Source: Treponema sp. (lineage in GTDB: Bacteria > Spirochaetota > Spirochaetia > Treponematales > Treponemataceae). From it: DNA of 9,965 nt. Below the pieces are notes generated by a model. That model made no database searches and was not told the origin of the DNA. It saw nothing but the letters and a program-made list of their open reading frames with translations. The first letter of the stretch is position 1. The number at the start of each line of letters is the position of its first letter. The stretch spans positions 28,169-38,133 of the forward strand of contig JAAVAM010000028.1 of NCBI GenBank assembly GCA_014804085.1. Reading direction: 5' to 3'. The translations under genes were made by a program, and so were the position numbers. Below are positions 1-6,876 of the stretch, piece after piece.

Positions 1-365
1 GCCGCGCAGTTCGATAATGTGAGCGGGGCATCATGCGTACCGTCCACGATATGGACGGTATTGAGTTTTCCCGCTCCCAAGTCATCCGTCGTTCGTATGT
101 GACACCACATTTTGTGTCCGCACGGACACCACGGAATGCTTCCCACTTCTTCAGGCGCGCATTCCAGATAATGGCAGATGACGGGGCTTGCGTCGTCCGA
201 ATCCTGAACGGGAAATCCTGCCTCGGAATAATAGAACACGATGCCGCCGCTCGGACCTTTGTCGCCGATTTCGTAGTGTTCCGCCGCCGCGCTCTGTGCA
301 GCCGCGCCCGCGCATACAAGCGCGAACGCGGCAATGGCGATGATTGTTTTCTTTTTCATGGTCAT
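1..365 (-). CDS. Exported protein with GGIVFYY (DUF1566/Lcl-like) module, 3' end beyond window
   Basis: This reading frame is open from ATG at 365 to the left edge (121 codons visible), so the C-terminus is missing. AGGAG lies 6 nt before ATG 365, which favours it over the in-frame ATG at 359. Residues 1-28 form a basic-then-hydrophobic signal peptide (MTMKKKTIIAIAAFALVCAG) ending in an Ala-rich cleavage region. Residues 31-46 read YEIGDKGPSGGIVFYY, followed by HYLECAPEEVGSIPW (65-79) and LGAGKLNT (96-103). This order is typical of DUF1566/Lcl-like extracellular modules that are abundant in spirochaetes; I recognise the pattern but cannot assign a function. Cysteines cluster at 80, 82 and 88 (WCPCGHKMWC). 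It is the third gene of the ankyrin operon, starting 13 nt after the preceding stop. Its first 57 nt including the SD are nearly identical to those of the ankyrin gene at 2911. Confidence 0.75.
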   Translation of the reverse strand, partial: MTMKKKTIIAIAAFALVCAGAAAQSAAAEHYEIGDKGPSGGIVFYYSEAGFPVQDSDDASPVICHYLECAPEEVGSIPWCPCGHKMWCHIRTTDDLGAGKLNTVHIVDGTHDAPLTLSNCA

Positions 366-378
366 GGTTTGCTCCTGT

Positions 379-1734
379 TTACTCTTTTGCGCCCGCCGCC
401 GTGAGCAACGTTATCACGTCTGTTGCTTCGTTTTCTTCCGCATACATCAGCGCGGTCTTGCCGTCATTGTCCCGTGCGTTTACGTCCACACCGGCCGCTA
501 TGAGCAGTTTCGCCACGTCCGGCGAGTTGTTATCCGCCGCAATCATCAATGTTGTGCCGCTATCCCACAGTGCGTTCACGTCCGCACCCGCCTCGATGAG
601 CAGTTGTGCTACGTCCACCGCGTTGTTCCCCGCCGCAAACATGAGGGGTGTGCCGTCGTGCTTTTCCGTTGCGTTCACGTCCGCGCCCGCTTCTATCAGC
701 AGTTTCGCCGCGTCTGGCGCATCCTTCCGTGCCGCAAACATGAGCGCAGTCTCACCGTCATTGTTCGTTGCGTTCACGTCCGCGTCGGCCGCTATCAGCA
801 TCTTTGCTGTGTCTGCCGCGTCGTTCCATGCCGCAATCATGAGCGCAGTCCAGCCGTCATCGTTTTTTGCGTTTACGTCCGCGCCCGCCGCTATGAGCAA
901 TCGCGTCGTGTCCGTCGCGTCATATGTCGCCGCTTGCATGATTGCCGTCTCGCCGCTTATCTTCCTCCTTGCGTGTACGTCTGCGCCAGCGGCAATGAGC
1001 AGCTTCATCGTGTCCGCCGCGTTATGCTTTGCCGCAACCATGAGCGCGGTCTGTTCGTATTGGTCCTTGGCGTTCACGTCTGCATTTGCCTTTATGAGCA
1101 GGTTCGCTACGTCCGTCGCGTTGTTCTCTGCCGCAACCATGAGTGCGGTCCAGCCGTTATTGTGCTTTGCGTTCACGTCCGCCTTTGCTTTTATGAGCAG
1201 TTTCGCCGTATCCGCCGCGTTATGCTTTGCCGTAATCATGAGCGCGGTCCAATTGGTCCAGCTCCTTGCATTCACATCCGCCTTTGCTTTTATGAGCAAT
1301 CGCGCTGTCTCTGCCGCGTTATACTCTGCCGCAACCATGAGCGCGGTCCAGTCGTCACTGCGCTTTGCGTCCACGTCCGCCTTTGCTTTTATGAGCAGTT
1401 TCGCCGTATCTGCCGCGTTATGCTTTGCCGCGAGCATGAGTGCGGTCTGTTTGTATCTGTTTTTGGCGTTTACGTCCGCCTTTGCCTTTATGAGCAATTT
1501 CGTCGTATCTGCCGCGTTATTCTCTGCCGCAACCATGAGTGCGGTGTCGCCGTTATAGTTCTTCGTATTTACGTCCGCGTCCGCCTTGATGAGCCGCGCC
1601 ACTTCTTTGGCGTTATTGCTCGCTGCCGCCTCCTTGAGTGCGTCCGACTTTGAATCCGCTTGCGCACAAACCGCCGCTACACACAGCGCGAGCACGGCGA
1701 TGGCCGCCAGTGTTTTCGTCATTACGCTTTTCAT
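379..1734 (-). CDS. Exported ankyrin-repeat protein (451 aa, about 12 repeats plus N-cap)
   Basis: The ATG at 1734 has AGGAGA 6 nt upstream, and that SD overlaps the stop codon of the preceding ankyrin gene (TAGGAGA), so translation is probably coupled. Residues 1-26 look like a Sec signal peptide with signal peptidase I cleavage after AQA (24-26). A VC pair nearby makes lipidation possible but less likely. Residues 27-58 are a capping half-repeat, followed from residue 59 by about twelve 33-residue ankyrin repeats of the form TALMxAAxxNAxDxxKLLIxAxADVNAK. The first five carry Lys-rich helices (LLIKAKADVNAK) and the later ones LLIAAGADV or LLIEAGADV, suggesting two rounds of internal expansion. 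Individual repeats are 32 to 34 residues. Ankyrin repeats mediate protein-protein contacts; the partner is unknown. The C-terminus (YAEENEATDVITLL) resembles that of the upstream paralogue, so the two genes probably arose by duplication. It likely acts in the periplasm or at the cell surface. Confidence 0.9.
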   Translation of the reverse strand: MKSVMTKTLAAIAVLALCVAAVCAQADSKSDALKEAAASNNAKEVARLIKADADVNTKNYNGDTALMVAAENNAADTTKLLIKAKADVNAKNRYKQTALMLAAKHNAADTAKLLIKAKADVDAKRSDDWTALMVAAEYNAAETARLLIKAKADVNARSWTNWTALMITAKHNAADTAKLLIKAKADVNAKHNNGWTALMVAAENNATDVANLLIKANADVNAKDQYEQTALMVAAKHNAADTMKLLIAAGADVHARRKISGETAIMQAATYDATDTTRLLIAAGADVNAKNDDGWTALMIAAWNDAADTAKMLIAADADVNATNNDGETALMFAARKDAPDAAKLLIEAGADVNATEKHDGTPLMFAAGNNAVDVAQLLIEAGADVNALWDSGTTLMIAADNNSPDVAKLLIAAGVDVNARDNDGKTALMYAEENEATDVITLLTAAGAKE

Positions 1735-1740
1735 CTGTTT

Positions 1741-1747
1741 TCTCCTA
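1741..1747 (-). promoter_or_regulatory. Stop codon/SD overlap coupling the two ankyrin genes
   Basis: Read on the minus strand, TAGGAGA contains the TAG stop of the upstream ankyrin gene (1747-1745) and the AGGAGA SD (1746-1741) of the downstream gene, whose ATG is at 1734. A ribosome terminating on the first gene sits on the initiation signal of the second. This layout normally implies coupled translation. Confidence 0.7.
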
Positions 1748-2911
1748 TTTTTCCGTTTCTGCTCCGGCGGCTTTGAGCAGTTCTATCACGTCTGTTGCGT
1801 CATTTTCTTCTGCATACCTGAGCACGGGCGCGCCGCGTTTGTCCTTTGCGTTTACGTCCGCGCCTGCCGCTATGAGCAGTTTCACTACGTCCACCGAGTT
1901 GGTATGTGCCGCCCACATGAGCGTGGTCCAACCTGTATCGCTCCGTGCGTTCACGTCCGCGTCGGCCGCTATGAGCAGTTTCGCCACGTCCGTAGCGTTA
2001 TTCATTGCCGTACATATGAGCGCGGTCGTGTCCGAATCGTCCGTTGCGTTCACGTCCGCTCCGGCTTCTATGAGCAGTTTCGCTATGTCTGCCGTTCTTC
2101 TCAATGCCGACACCATGAGTGCCGTCATGCCTTCATTGCCCTTTGTGTTCACGTCCGCGCCCGCTTCTATCAGCAGTTTGACAATATCCGTCACATCGTG
2201 TTTTGCAGCCCATATCAGCGCGGTATAGCCGTCGTTGTCCCGTGCGTTTACGTCCGCCCCCGCCTCGACGAGCAGTTTCGCCGCGTCCGGCGCGTTGTAC
2301 CATGCCGTCCGCATGAGCGCAGTCACGCCGTTGCTGTCCTTCGCGTTCACATCCGCGCCCGCCTCGATGAGCAGTTTAGCCACGTCCGGCGCGTTATTCC
2401 ATGCCGTCCGCATGAGCGCGGTTTCGCCGTTGCTGTCCTTCGCGTTTACGTCCGCGCCTGCTTCTATCAGCAGTTCGGCAATGTCCGTCACATCGTGTTT
2501 TGCAGCCCACATCAGCGCAGTCTTGCCGTCGTTGTCCGTTGTGTTCACGTCCGCATCCGCCGCGAGCAGAAGCCGTACTGCGTCCACGGCATTGCGATCT
2601 GCCGCATACATGAGCGCGGTATGACCGGCGTCGTCCTTCACGTTCACGTCCGCGCCCGCTTTGATGATCCGCGCGGTGTATGAGGCATTGTACCCCGCTG
2701 CGTACATCAGCGCGGTATAGCCGTACTTGGTCTGTGCGTTCACGTCTGCGCCCGCTTTGATGAGCCGCGCCACTTTCTTGGTGTTCTTTTTCATTGCCGC
2801 TTCTATGAGCGCGTCCGACTTTTCGTCCACGTCCGTTTTTTTGCACGATACAGCCAGCGCGCACAGCGCGAGCGCGGAAATGGCGATGATTGTTTTCTGT
2901 TTCATGGTCAT
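1745..2911 (-). CDS. Ankyrin-repeat lipoprotein (388 aa), first gene of the ankyrin operon
   Basis: The chosen start is ATG 2911, with AAGGAG 6 nt upstream and the typical N-terminus MTMKQKTIIAISALALC. The frame stays open to 2953, but those extra 14 codons lie upstream of the SD and overlap the -10 region. Residues 1-22 are a lipoprotein signal ending in LAVSC, with Cys23 the probable lipidated residue followed by KKTD; spirochaetal lipoboxes tolerate this motif. Residues 31-60 cap ten ankyrin repeats (61-388). The repeat at 61-92 is one residue short (TARIIKAG where others have ARLLIKAG). Repeats at 126-257 form a mirror-like A-B-B'-A' order: KHDVTDI units flank two DSNG..TALMRTAW units, pointing to segmental duplication. 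A substrate or partner cannot be read from the sequence. The promoter at 2944-2973 gives a short leader of about 26 nt. Downstream spacing to the next gene is 10 nt. Confidence 0.9.
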   Translation of the reverse strand: MTMKQKTIIAISALALCALAVSCKKTDVDEKSDALIEAAMKKNTKKVARLIKAGADVNAQTKYGYTALMYAAGYNASYTARIIKAGADVNVKDDAGHTALMYAADRNAVDAVRLLLAADADVNTTDNDGKTALMWAAKHDVTDIAELLIEAGADVNAKDSNGETALMRTAWNNAPDVAKLLIEAGADVNAKDSNGVTALMRTAWYNAPDAAKLLVEAGADVNARDNDGYTALIWAAKHDVTDIVKLLIEAGADVNTKGNEGMTALMVSALRRTADIAKLLIEAGADVNATDDSDTTALICTAMNNATDVAKLLIAADADVNARSDTGWTTLMWAAHTNSVDVVKLLIAAGADVNAKDKRGAPVLRYAEENDATDVIELLKAAGAETEK

Positions 2912-2943
2912 GTTTTGCTCCTTGTCGCCGTTTTCTCTGCGGT

Positions 2944-2973
2944 ATGATAGCACGGGCGGCGGCGGGGTGTCAA
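2944..2973 (-). promoter_or_regulatory. Sigma70-type promoter of the ankyrin operon
   Basis: On the minus strand, TTGACA (2973-2968, perfect -35) is followed by 18 nt and TATCAT (2949-2944, five of six -10 bases). Transcription would start near 2937, leaving about 26 nt before ATG 2911 with the SD in between. The -35 box abuts the first, degenerate unit of the 42-bp array that starts at 2977. Confidence 0.75.
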
Positions 2974-2976
2974 AGC

Positions 2977-3396
2977 GCGATTTCGGGAACGAATCTAGCG
3001 CACCAAATTCGTTCCCGTCGAATGCTGCGGACGAATTTCAGCCTGTTGCTGAGTCCGCGTCAATTGCTGTGGACGAATTTCAGGCAGTTGATACGTTCCC
3101 GCCAATTGCTGCGGACGAATTTTAGGCAGTTGATACGTCCGCGTCGATTACTGAGAACAAATTTCACCCTGTTGCTGAGTCCGCGTCAATTGCTGTGAAG
3201 GAATTTCATCCCGTTGATACGTTCCCGTCAATTGCTGTGGACGAATTTCAGCCCGTTGATTCATTCCCGCCAATTGCTGTGGACGAATTTCAGGCAGTTG
3301 ATACGTCCGCGTCGATTACTGAGAACAAATTTCACCCTGTTGCTGTGTTCGCGTCAATTGCTGTGGACGAATTGCACCCCGTGCCGGCGTTCCCGT
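2977..3396. repeat. 42-bp tandem repeat array 1 (ten units)
   Basis: Units begin at 2977, 3019, 3061, 3103, 3145, 3187, 3229, 3271, 3313 and 3355, each exactly 42 bp. The core reads CAATTGCTGTGGACGAATTT, followed by a variable half ending in CGTTCCCG or CGTCCGCG. A weaker 21-bp half-period is visible. The first unit is degenerate and contains CACCAAATTCG, the hallmark of the second array at 9476. A 54-bp stretch at 3124-3177 recurs exactly at 3292-3345, four units (168 bp) away, which shows block duplication. Because 42 is a multiple of 3, several frames are open through it; I do not read these as genes. The array fills the space between the divergent promoters of the ankyrin operon and gpmI. 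Confidence 0.9.
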
Positions 3397-3408
3397 CTGG
3401 TGCGGGCG

Positions 3409-3437
3409 TTGAAAAAGCGGCGGAAAACGTGTATCAT
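3409..3437 (+). promoter_or_regulatory. Sigma70-type promoter of gpmI
   Basis: TTGAAA (3409-3414) and TATCAT (3432-3437) are separated by an ideal 17 nt; each matches five of six consensus bases. The start point would be near 3444, giving a leader of about 55 nt before the ATG at 3499. It begins 12 bp after the end of the 42-bp array. Confidence 0.75.
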
Positions 3438-3498
3438 GCGGGATAGGTATTCGGCACGGGGATGACGGAGCGTTCCCTGCCGGGCGACAGGAGTTTTT

Positions 3499-5166
3499 AT
3501 GGCAGACACAATGCGCGCGCTGGAGAAGAATCCGGCGTGGAAAGGCCGGCGCGGGCCGGTCGTCCTCGTCATCATGGACGGGGTGGGCTACGGTAAGTTT
3601 GAGGAGGGGGACGCGGTAAAGGCTTCCCGCATGAAGTATCTGGACTGGTTCACGGCGAACTGCCCGCACACGCGGCTCAAGGCGCACGGGACGGCGGTGG
3701 GGCTGCCGAGCGACGACGACATGGGCAACTCCGAGGTGGGGCACAACGCGATGGGCTGCGGGCGCGTGTTCGCGCAGGGGGCGAAGCTCGTGGGGCAGTC
3801 GATCGAAAGCGGCGCGATGTTTGAGGGCGCGACCTGGCAGAAGCTCGTGGCGAACGTGAACGCAAAGGGCGCGACGCTGCACTTCATCGGCCTGGTGTCC
3901 GACGGCAACGTCCACTCGCATATCGACCACCTGAAAGCGATGGTTACGCGGGCGGCACAGGACGGCGTGAAGAGGATTCGCGTGCACGCGCTGCTTGACG
4001 GCCGCGACGTTGACCCCACGTCCGCGCTCGACTATATCACGCCGCTTGAGGAATTCCTTGCGGGATTCTCCGGCTGCGACTACCGGATTGCGTCCGGCGG
4101 CGGGCGCATGTACCTGACGATGGACCGCTACAACGCGGACTGGAGCATGGTGGAGCGCGGCTGGAAGGCGCACGTTTTGGGCGAGGGTCGGCAGTTTGCG
4201 AGCGCGACTGAGGCGATCGAGACGTACCGCGCGGAAGTGCCGGGGCTGCTCGACCAGGACATGCACGAATTCGTCGTCGCGGAGGGCGGCAAGCCGGTCG
4301 GCACGATTGACGACGGCGACAGCGTGATTTACTTCAATTTCCGCGGCGACCGCGCGCTTGAGATGACTAGGGCGTTCGAGACCCCGGCGGGCGGCGACCT
4401 GCCGTTCGAGCGCGGTCGCGTTCCGGCGGTGGAGTACGCGGGCATGATGGAGTACGACGGCGACGCGCACGTTCCCGCGCAGTACCTCGTGAACCCGCCG
4501 AGCATTGACCGCACGATGGGCGAGTACCTCACCAAAAGCGGCGTGCGCCTGCTCGCAATCTCCGAGACGCAGAAATACGGGCACGTGACCTATTTCTTCA
4601 ACGGCAACCGGCAGGGCAAGTTCGACGAGAAACTGGAGGACTACATCGAAGTGCCGAGCGACGTTGTGCCGTTCGAGCAGCGTCCCTGGATGCAGTGCGC
4701 GGAAATCACGGACAAGGTGATCGAGGCGATCAAGAGCGGCAAGTACGACCATATCCGCCTGAATTTCCCGAACGGCGACATGGTGGGGCATACGGGCGTG
4801 TTCAACGCGGTCGTCTGTTCAATGGAGGGCATGGACTTGCAACTCGGTCGGCTCAAGGCGGCAATTGACGAGGCGGGCGGCATCCTGTGCCTCACCGCCG
4901 ACCACGGCAACAGCGACGACATGTACGAGCACGCCAAGGACGGCAGCGTCAAGACGGACAAGGCGACCGGCGAGCCGAAGGCAAAGACGAGCCACAGCCT
5001 GAACCCCGTGCCGGGCATCATCTACGACCCCGAATATCAGGGCGAGTACGACCGCACGAAACTCGCCGACGGGCTGGGCATCTCCAGCTGGCCGGCAACG
5101 CTCATGCAGCTGATGGGCTACGTTCCCCCGACGGACTACGACAAGAGCATGCTGATCATGCAGTAG
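3499..5166 (+). CDS. gpmI: 2,3-bisphosphoglycerate-independent phosphoglycerate mutase
   Basis: This enzyme interconverts 3- and 2-phosphoglycerate in glycolysis and gluconeogenesis through a phosphoserine intermediate at a two-metal site in the cytosol. AGGAG 5 nt before ATG 3499 fixes the start. Alkaline-phosphatase-superfamily motifs are all present: VIMDGVG (24-30, metal Asp27), MGNSEVGHN (75-83, catalytic Ser78), HSHIDHL (139-145), LLDGRDVDP (165-173, substrate-binding Arg169), FNFRGDRA (279-286), SETQKYGHVTYFFNG (355-369), NFPNGDMVGHTG (422-433, metal Asp427 and His431), TADHGNSDD (466-474, metal Asp468 and His469) and TSHSLNPVP (497-505, His499). At 555 residues it is longer than the roughly 510-residue E. 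coli/Bacillus form and resembles the longer version, with an insert after ADHGNSDD. FRGDRA has Gly where Pro or Ala is more usual. It stands alone on the plus strand between its own promoter and terminator, unlike the repeat-rich genes around it. Confidence 0.97.
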   Translation: MADTMRALEKNPAWKGRRGPVVLVIMDGVGYGKFEEGDAVKASRMKYLDWFTANCPHTRLKAHGTAVGLPSDDDMGNSEVGHNAMGCGRVFAQGAKLVGQSIESGAMFEGATWQKLVANVNAKGATLHFIGLVSDGNVHSHIDHLKAMVTRAAQDGVKRIRVHALLDGRDVDPTSALDYITPLEEFLAGFSGCDYRIASGGGRMYLTMDRYNADWSMVERGWKAHVLGEGRQFASATEAIETYRAEVPGLLDQDMHEFVVAEGGKPVGTIDDGDSVIYFNFRGDRALEMTRAFETPAGGDLPFERGRVPAVEYAGMMEYDGDAHVPAQYLVNPPSIDRTMGEYLTKSGVRLLAISETQKYGHVTYFFNGNRQGKFDEKLEDYIEVPSDVVPFEQRPWMQCAEITDKVIEAIKSGKYDHIRLNFPNGDMVGHTGVFNAVVCSMEGMDLQLGRLKAAIDEAGGILCLTADHGNSDDMYEHAKDGSVKTDKATGEPKAKTSHSLNPVPGIIYDPEYQGEYDRTKLADGLGISSWPATLMQLMGYVPPTDYDKSMLIMQ

Positions 5167-5170
5167 ATGA

Positions 5171-5207
5171 AAAAACAGCCGCCTGCGGAAAGCAGGCGGC
5201 TGTTTTT
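5171..5207. terminator. Bidirectional Rho-independent terminator between gpmI and the SGNH gene
   Basis: An 11-bp GC-rich stem, CAGCCGCCTGC (5176-5186) with GCAGGCGGCTG (5192-5202), closes a GGAAA loop. It is flanked by A5 on the left and T6 on the right, extending the pairing to 16 bp. It lies 4 nt after the gpmI stop and 16 nt beyond the convergent SGNH stop at 5224, so it can end transcripts from both sides. Confidence 0.93.
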
Positions 5208-5223
5208 TGCGCGTAGGGAATCC

Positions 5224-5850
5224 TCACGTCTCAATCATTCCCCGCAGCAGCTCCGCCATGCCCGTCGCGAATGCCCGGTGCGCGTCCGGGGTAAAATGGC
5301 AGCCGTCCGCGCCCAGCTCGTGCACGACCGCATTCGTGTCGAACAGCGGGATATGCTCCGCGCGGGCGAGGTCGGCCACTTCCTGCGCGCACAGCCGCGA
5401 GTGCGCAATGGCATCGTGCGAGAATTCGGTGTCGCTTTCTATGCCGTCGCGCAATATGACCGGCGTGGCAAGCACCGTCGCCGTCGCGGGCGAAATCGTG
5501 TGCGTTGCCGCCAGCAGCGCGCGCAGGTTTTTCGCCGTGTCGCCCGGTTGCCAGCCGTTCGCCGCCTTCAGGTCGTTCGTGCCGAGCATCAGCACCACGA
5601 TGTCCACGGGCAGCTGCGCGAACAGGACGGACGGGAACAGTTCCTGCGCGTTCGCATTGAAGCATTTGTTGCGTCTTTTCAGCCCGCTCTCACAGCCGCA
5701 CAGTCCGAATTCCAGAATCCGCGCCCGCGTTCCGAGCCGCTCCTGCACGATGCCCGTCCACCGCACATCCTCATCATACCGGCACAGCCCCGCCACCCCC
5801 GGAACGTACCCCCACGTGTTCGAGTCCCCAAAACAAACAATGCGCTTCAT
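5224..5850 (-). CDS. SGNH/GDSL-family hydrolase (esterase-like, 208 aa)
   Basis: The SGNH-hydrolase family cleaves ester bonds (lipids, aryl esters, acetylated glycans); the substrate here is unknown. From ATG 5850 the protein begins MKRIVCFGDSNTWGY, the family's usual start, with nucleophile Ser10 in GDSNTWG. Block II lies near FGLCGCES (48-55), block III is LGTNDLK (89-95, oxyanion Asn92), and block V is DGCHFTPDAH (182-191) with Asp182 and His185 completing the triad. No signal peptide is seen, so it is probably cytosolic. The frame could extend to a TTG at 5886, but that TTG is the first triplet of the -35 box TTGACC. ATG 5850 has no SD and lies only 6 nt after the -10 box, so the mRNA may be leaderless. 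It follows the NYN gene by 57 nt and ends at the shared terminator. Confidence 0.88.
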   Translation of the reverse strand: MKRIVCFGDSNTWGYVPGVAGLCRYDEDVRWTGIVQERLGTRARILEFGLCGCESGLKRRNKCFNANAQELFPSVLFAQLPVDIVVLMLGTNDLKAANGWQPGDTAKNLRALLAATHTISPATATVLATPVILRDGIESDTEFSHDAIAHSRLCAQEVADLARAEHIPLFDTNAVVHELGADGCHFTPDAHRAFATGMAELLRGMIET

Positions 5851-5856
5851 GCGACC

Positions 5857-5886
5857 AGTATAGCCGTCCGCCGTCGGCAAGGTCAA
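5857..5886 (-). promoter_or_regulatory. Promoter of the SGNH hydrolase gene (leaderless arrangement)
   Basis: On the minus strand, TTGACC (5886-5881) and TATACT (5862-5857) are spaced by 18 nt, each matching five of six consensus bases. Only 6 nt (GGTCGC) separate the -10 box from the ATG at 5850, which places the predicted transcription start at or beside the A of the start codon. No SD is present in that space. An AGGAG at 5903-5899 lies upstream of the -35 box and is too far to serve ATG 5850. Confidence 0.6.
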
Positions 5887-5907
5887 GGCGGGGGACGGCT
5901 CCTGCTG

Positions 5908-6876
5908 TCAAAGGACTTTCACGTCAGTGGCGTTGCCGTTCTTTGTCCGCGTGTCTTCCCCATTCGGATTCGGCTCTTTGACAACGAGGAAATCAACGCG
6001 GCTTCCTATGTCAAGCTCCGCGTCTTTGCATTCGTCGTTCATTTCTTTCATGTAGAAGAAGTAATCACCGCTCCCATCATCTGCGGTAATGATGCAGTAA
6101 TTATGAATGCGCCGTTTTATGCTGCCTTCTTTGCGTTTGCCGACTTCCTTTTGCTTCTGCGCACGTTTTTCGACGAAATAAGTCTGCTTGTCATCGGCGA
6201 CGGAAACGGTAAAGGTGTCCATGTCTTCGACCATTTCACGGGCTGTTTTGTAGCCGTAGTCTTTCACATTGAAATCTGACTTGAGGGCATACACCGAGTT
6301 GTACATCCGTGCAAGAAGCACGCGCTCCGTATTTTTATACGGCGGGGTCGAATCAAAAGCCTTCTCAAGGAACTTCTCAAGCGAGTACTCCTCGACACCA
6401 TCGCCATCGCTCTGCTCATCGGGTTGAAGAAGTATGTTGTCATCATTCTCCTCCAAACCCTCAAAATAGGTGAACTCGTTGCAGGCCTTGACCCAAATCG
6501 GGCTGCATTTCTGCTTGTCCCCGATTCCGATGACGCGCTTGCCCAGCTCGCGCAGGTGCAGCGCAAGGGAATAGTAGCCGTTGTCGGAAGCGACCAGCAC
6601 GAAAATGTCGATGTCGGCATGGTTTATCGCCATTTCAATCGCATCCATCATGATAGCCTTGTCCACCGCCTGCCCCTGGTTGTGGTGAAACTGCTGGATT
6701 GCGACAATCGGCATTTCGGAAAGCTGCGTTTTCCAGGATTTTGTGCTATCTACCGACCAGTCGGCATACGCGCGCTGAAAGATGATGTCGCCCTTTTTTG
6801 ACAGGAACGATATGATTCCCGGCATTTTTGTGGCGGGAACGTTCTCCGCGTCAAAGAAAATTGCTATTTTGCTCAT
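5908..6876 (-). CDS. NYN-domain (PIN-like) putative ribonuclease with LOTUS/OST-HTH and cold-shock-like domains
   Basis: ATG 6876 has AGGAGA 6 nt upstream, and the protein starts directly with the domain. The open frame runs back to 7101, but that part reads through the inverted repeats and is not credible. Residues 1-140 form a NYN domain: FFDAEN (7-12, Asp9), AVDKAIMMDA (70-79, Asp72 and Asp78), VASDNGYYSLALHLRELGK (95-113, Asp98) and VIGIG (115-119). This acidic set is that of PIN/FLAP-like metal-dependent nucleases of the LabA/DUF88 type. Residues about 164-237 (FLEKAF ... VLLARMYNSVYALKSDFNVK, DYGYKTAREMVEDM ... QTYFVEK) match the OST-HTH/LOTUS winged helix, an RNA-binding domain often paired with NYN. 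After a basic linker (KRAQKQKEVGKRKE), residues 251-322 resemble a cold-shock/OB fold: GSIKRR, DDGSGDYFFYM (266-276, RNP2-like), GSRVDFLVV, and NATDVKVL at the C-terminus. RNP1 is degenerate. Likely role: RNA cleavage or turnover in the cytosol; the target is unknown. Confidence 0.88.
   Translation of the reverse strand: MSKIAIFFDAENVPATKMPGIISFLSKKGDIIFQRAYADWSVDSTKSWKTQLSEMPIVAIQQFHHNQGQAVDKAIMMDAIEMAINHADIDIFVLVASDNGYYSLALHLRELGKRVIGIGDKQKCSPIWVKACNEFTYFEGLEENDDNILLQPDEQSDGDGVEEYSLEKFLEKAFDSTPPYKNTERVLLARMYNSVYALKSDFNVKDYGYKTAREMVEDMDTFTVSVADDKQTYFVEKRAQKQKEVGKRKEGSIKRRIHNYCIITADDGSGDYFFYMKEMNDECKDAELDIGSRVDFLVVKEPNPNGEDTRTKNGNATDVKVL

Noticed and set aside
334..2683. Long plus-strand open frames across the ankyrin genes (for example 334-1653, 1586-2683)
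   Set aside because: They are antisense reflections of the 99-bp ankyrin repeat. A repeat length divisible by 3 keeps other frames open. Their products are periodic, Cys/Arg- or Ser/Ala-rich, without domains, and lack SDs, while the minus-strand frames are perfect ankyrin proteins with signal peptides.
3195..3446. Periodic 14-residue peptide (VDEFQPVDSFPPIA-like) encoded by array 1 on the plus strand
   Set aside because: The 42-bp period keeps several frames open. The frame has no SD and runs through the gpmI promoter boxes. The similar periodic frames in array 2 (KYEFGATNSLSAL-like, minus strand) are rejected for the same reason, although the likeness of the two peptides reflects the shared repeat family.
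3316..4791. 491-codon minus-strand open frame opposite gpmI
   Set aside because: It is antisense to a textbook GpmI and arises from GC-rich codon bias. Its Arg/His/Val-rich product has no recognisable domain and it runs into the 42-bp array.
5851..5886. TTG start at 5886 for the SGNH hydrolase
   Set aside because: It coincides with the -35 box TTGACC, the added residues are not part of the family N-terminus, and the only SD-like sequence is 12 nt away.
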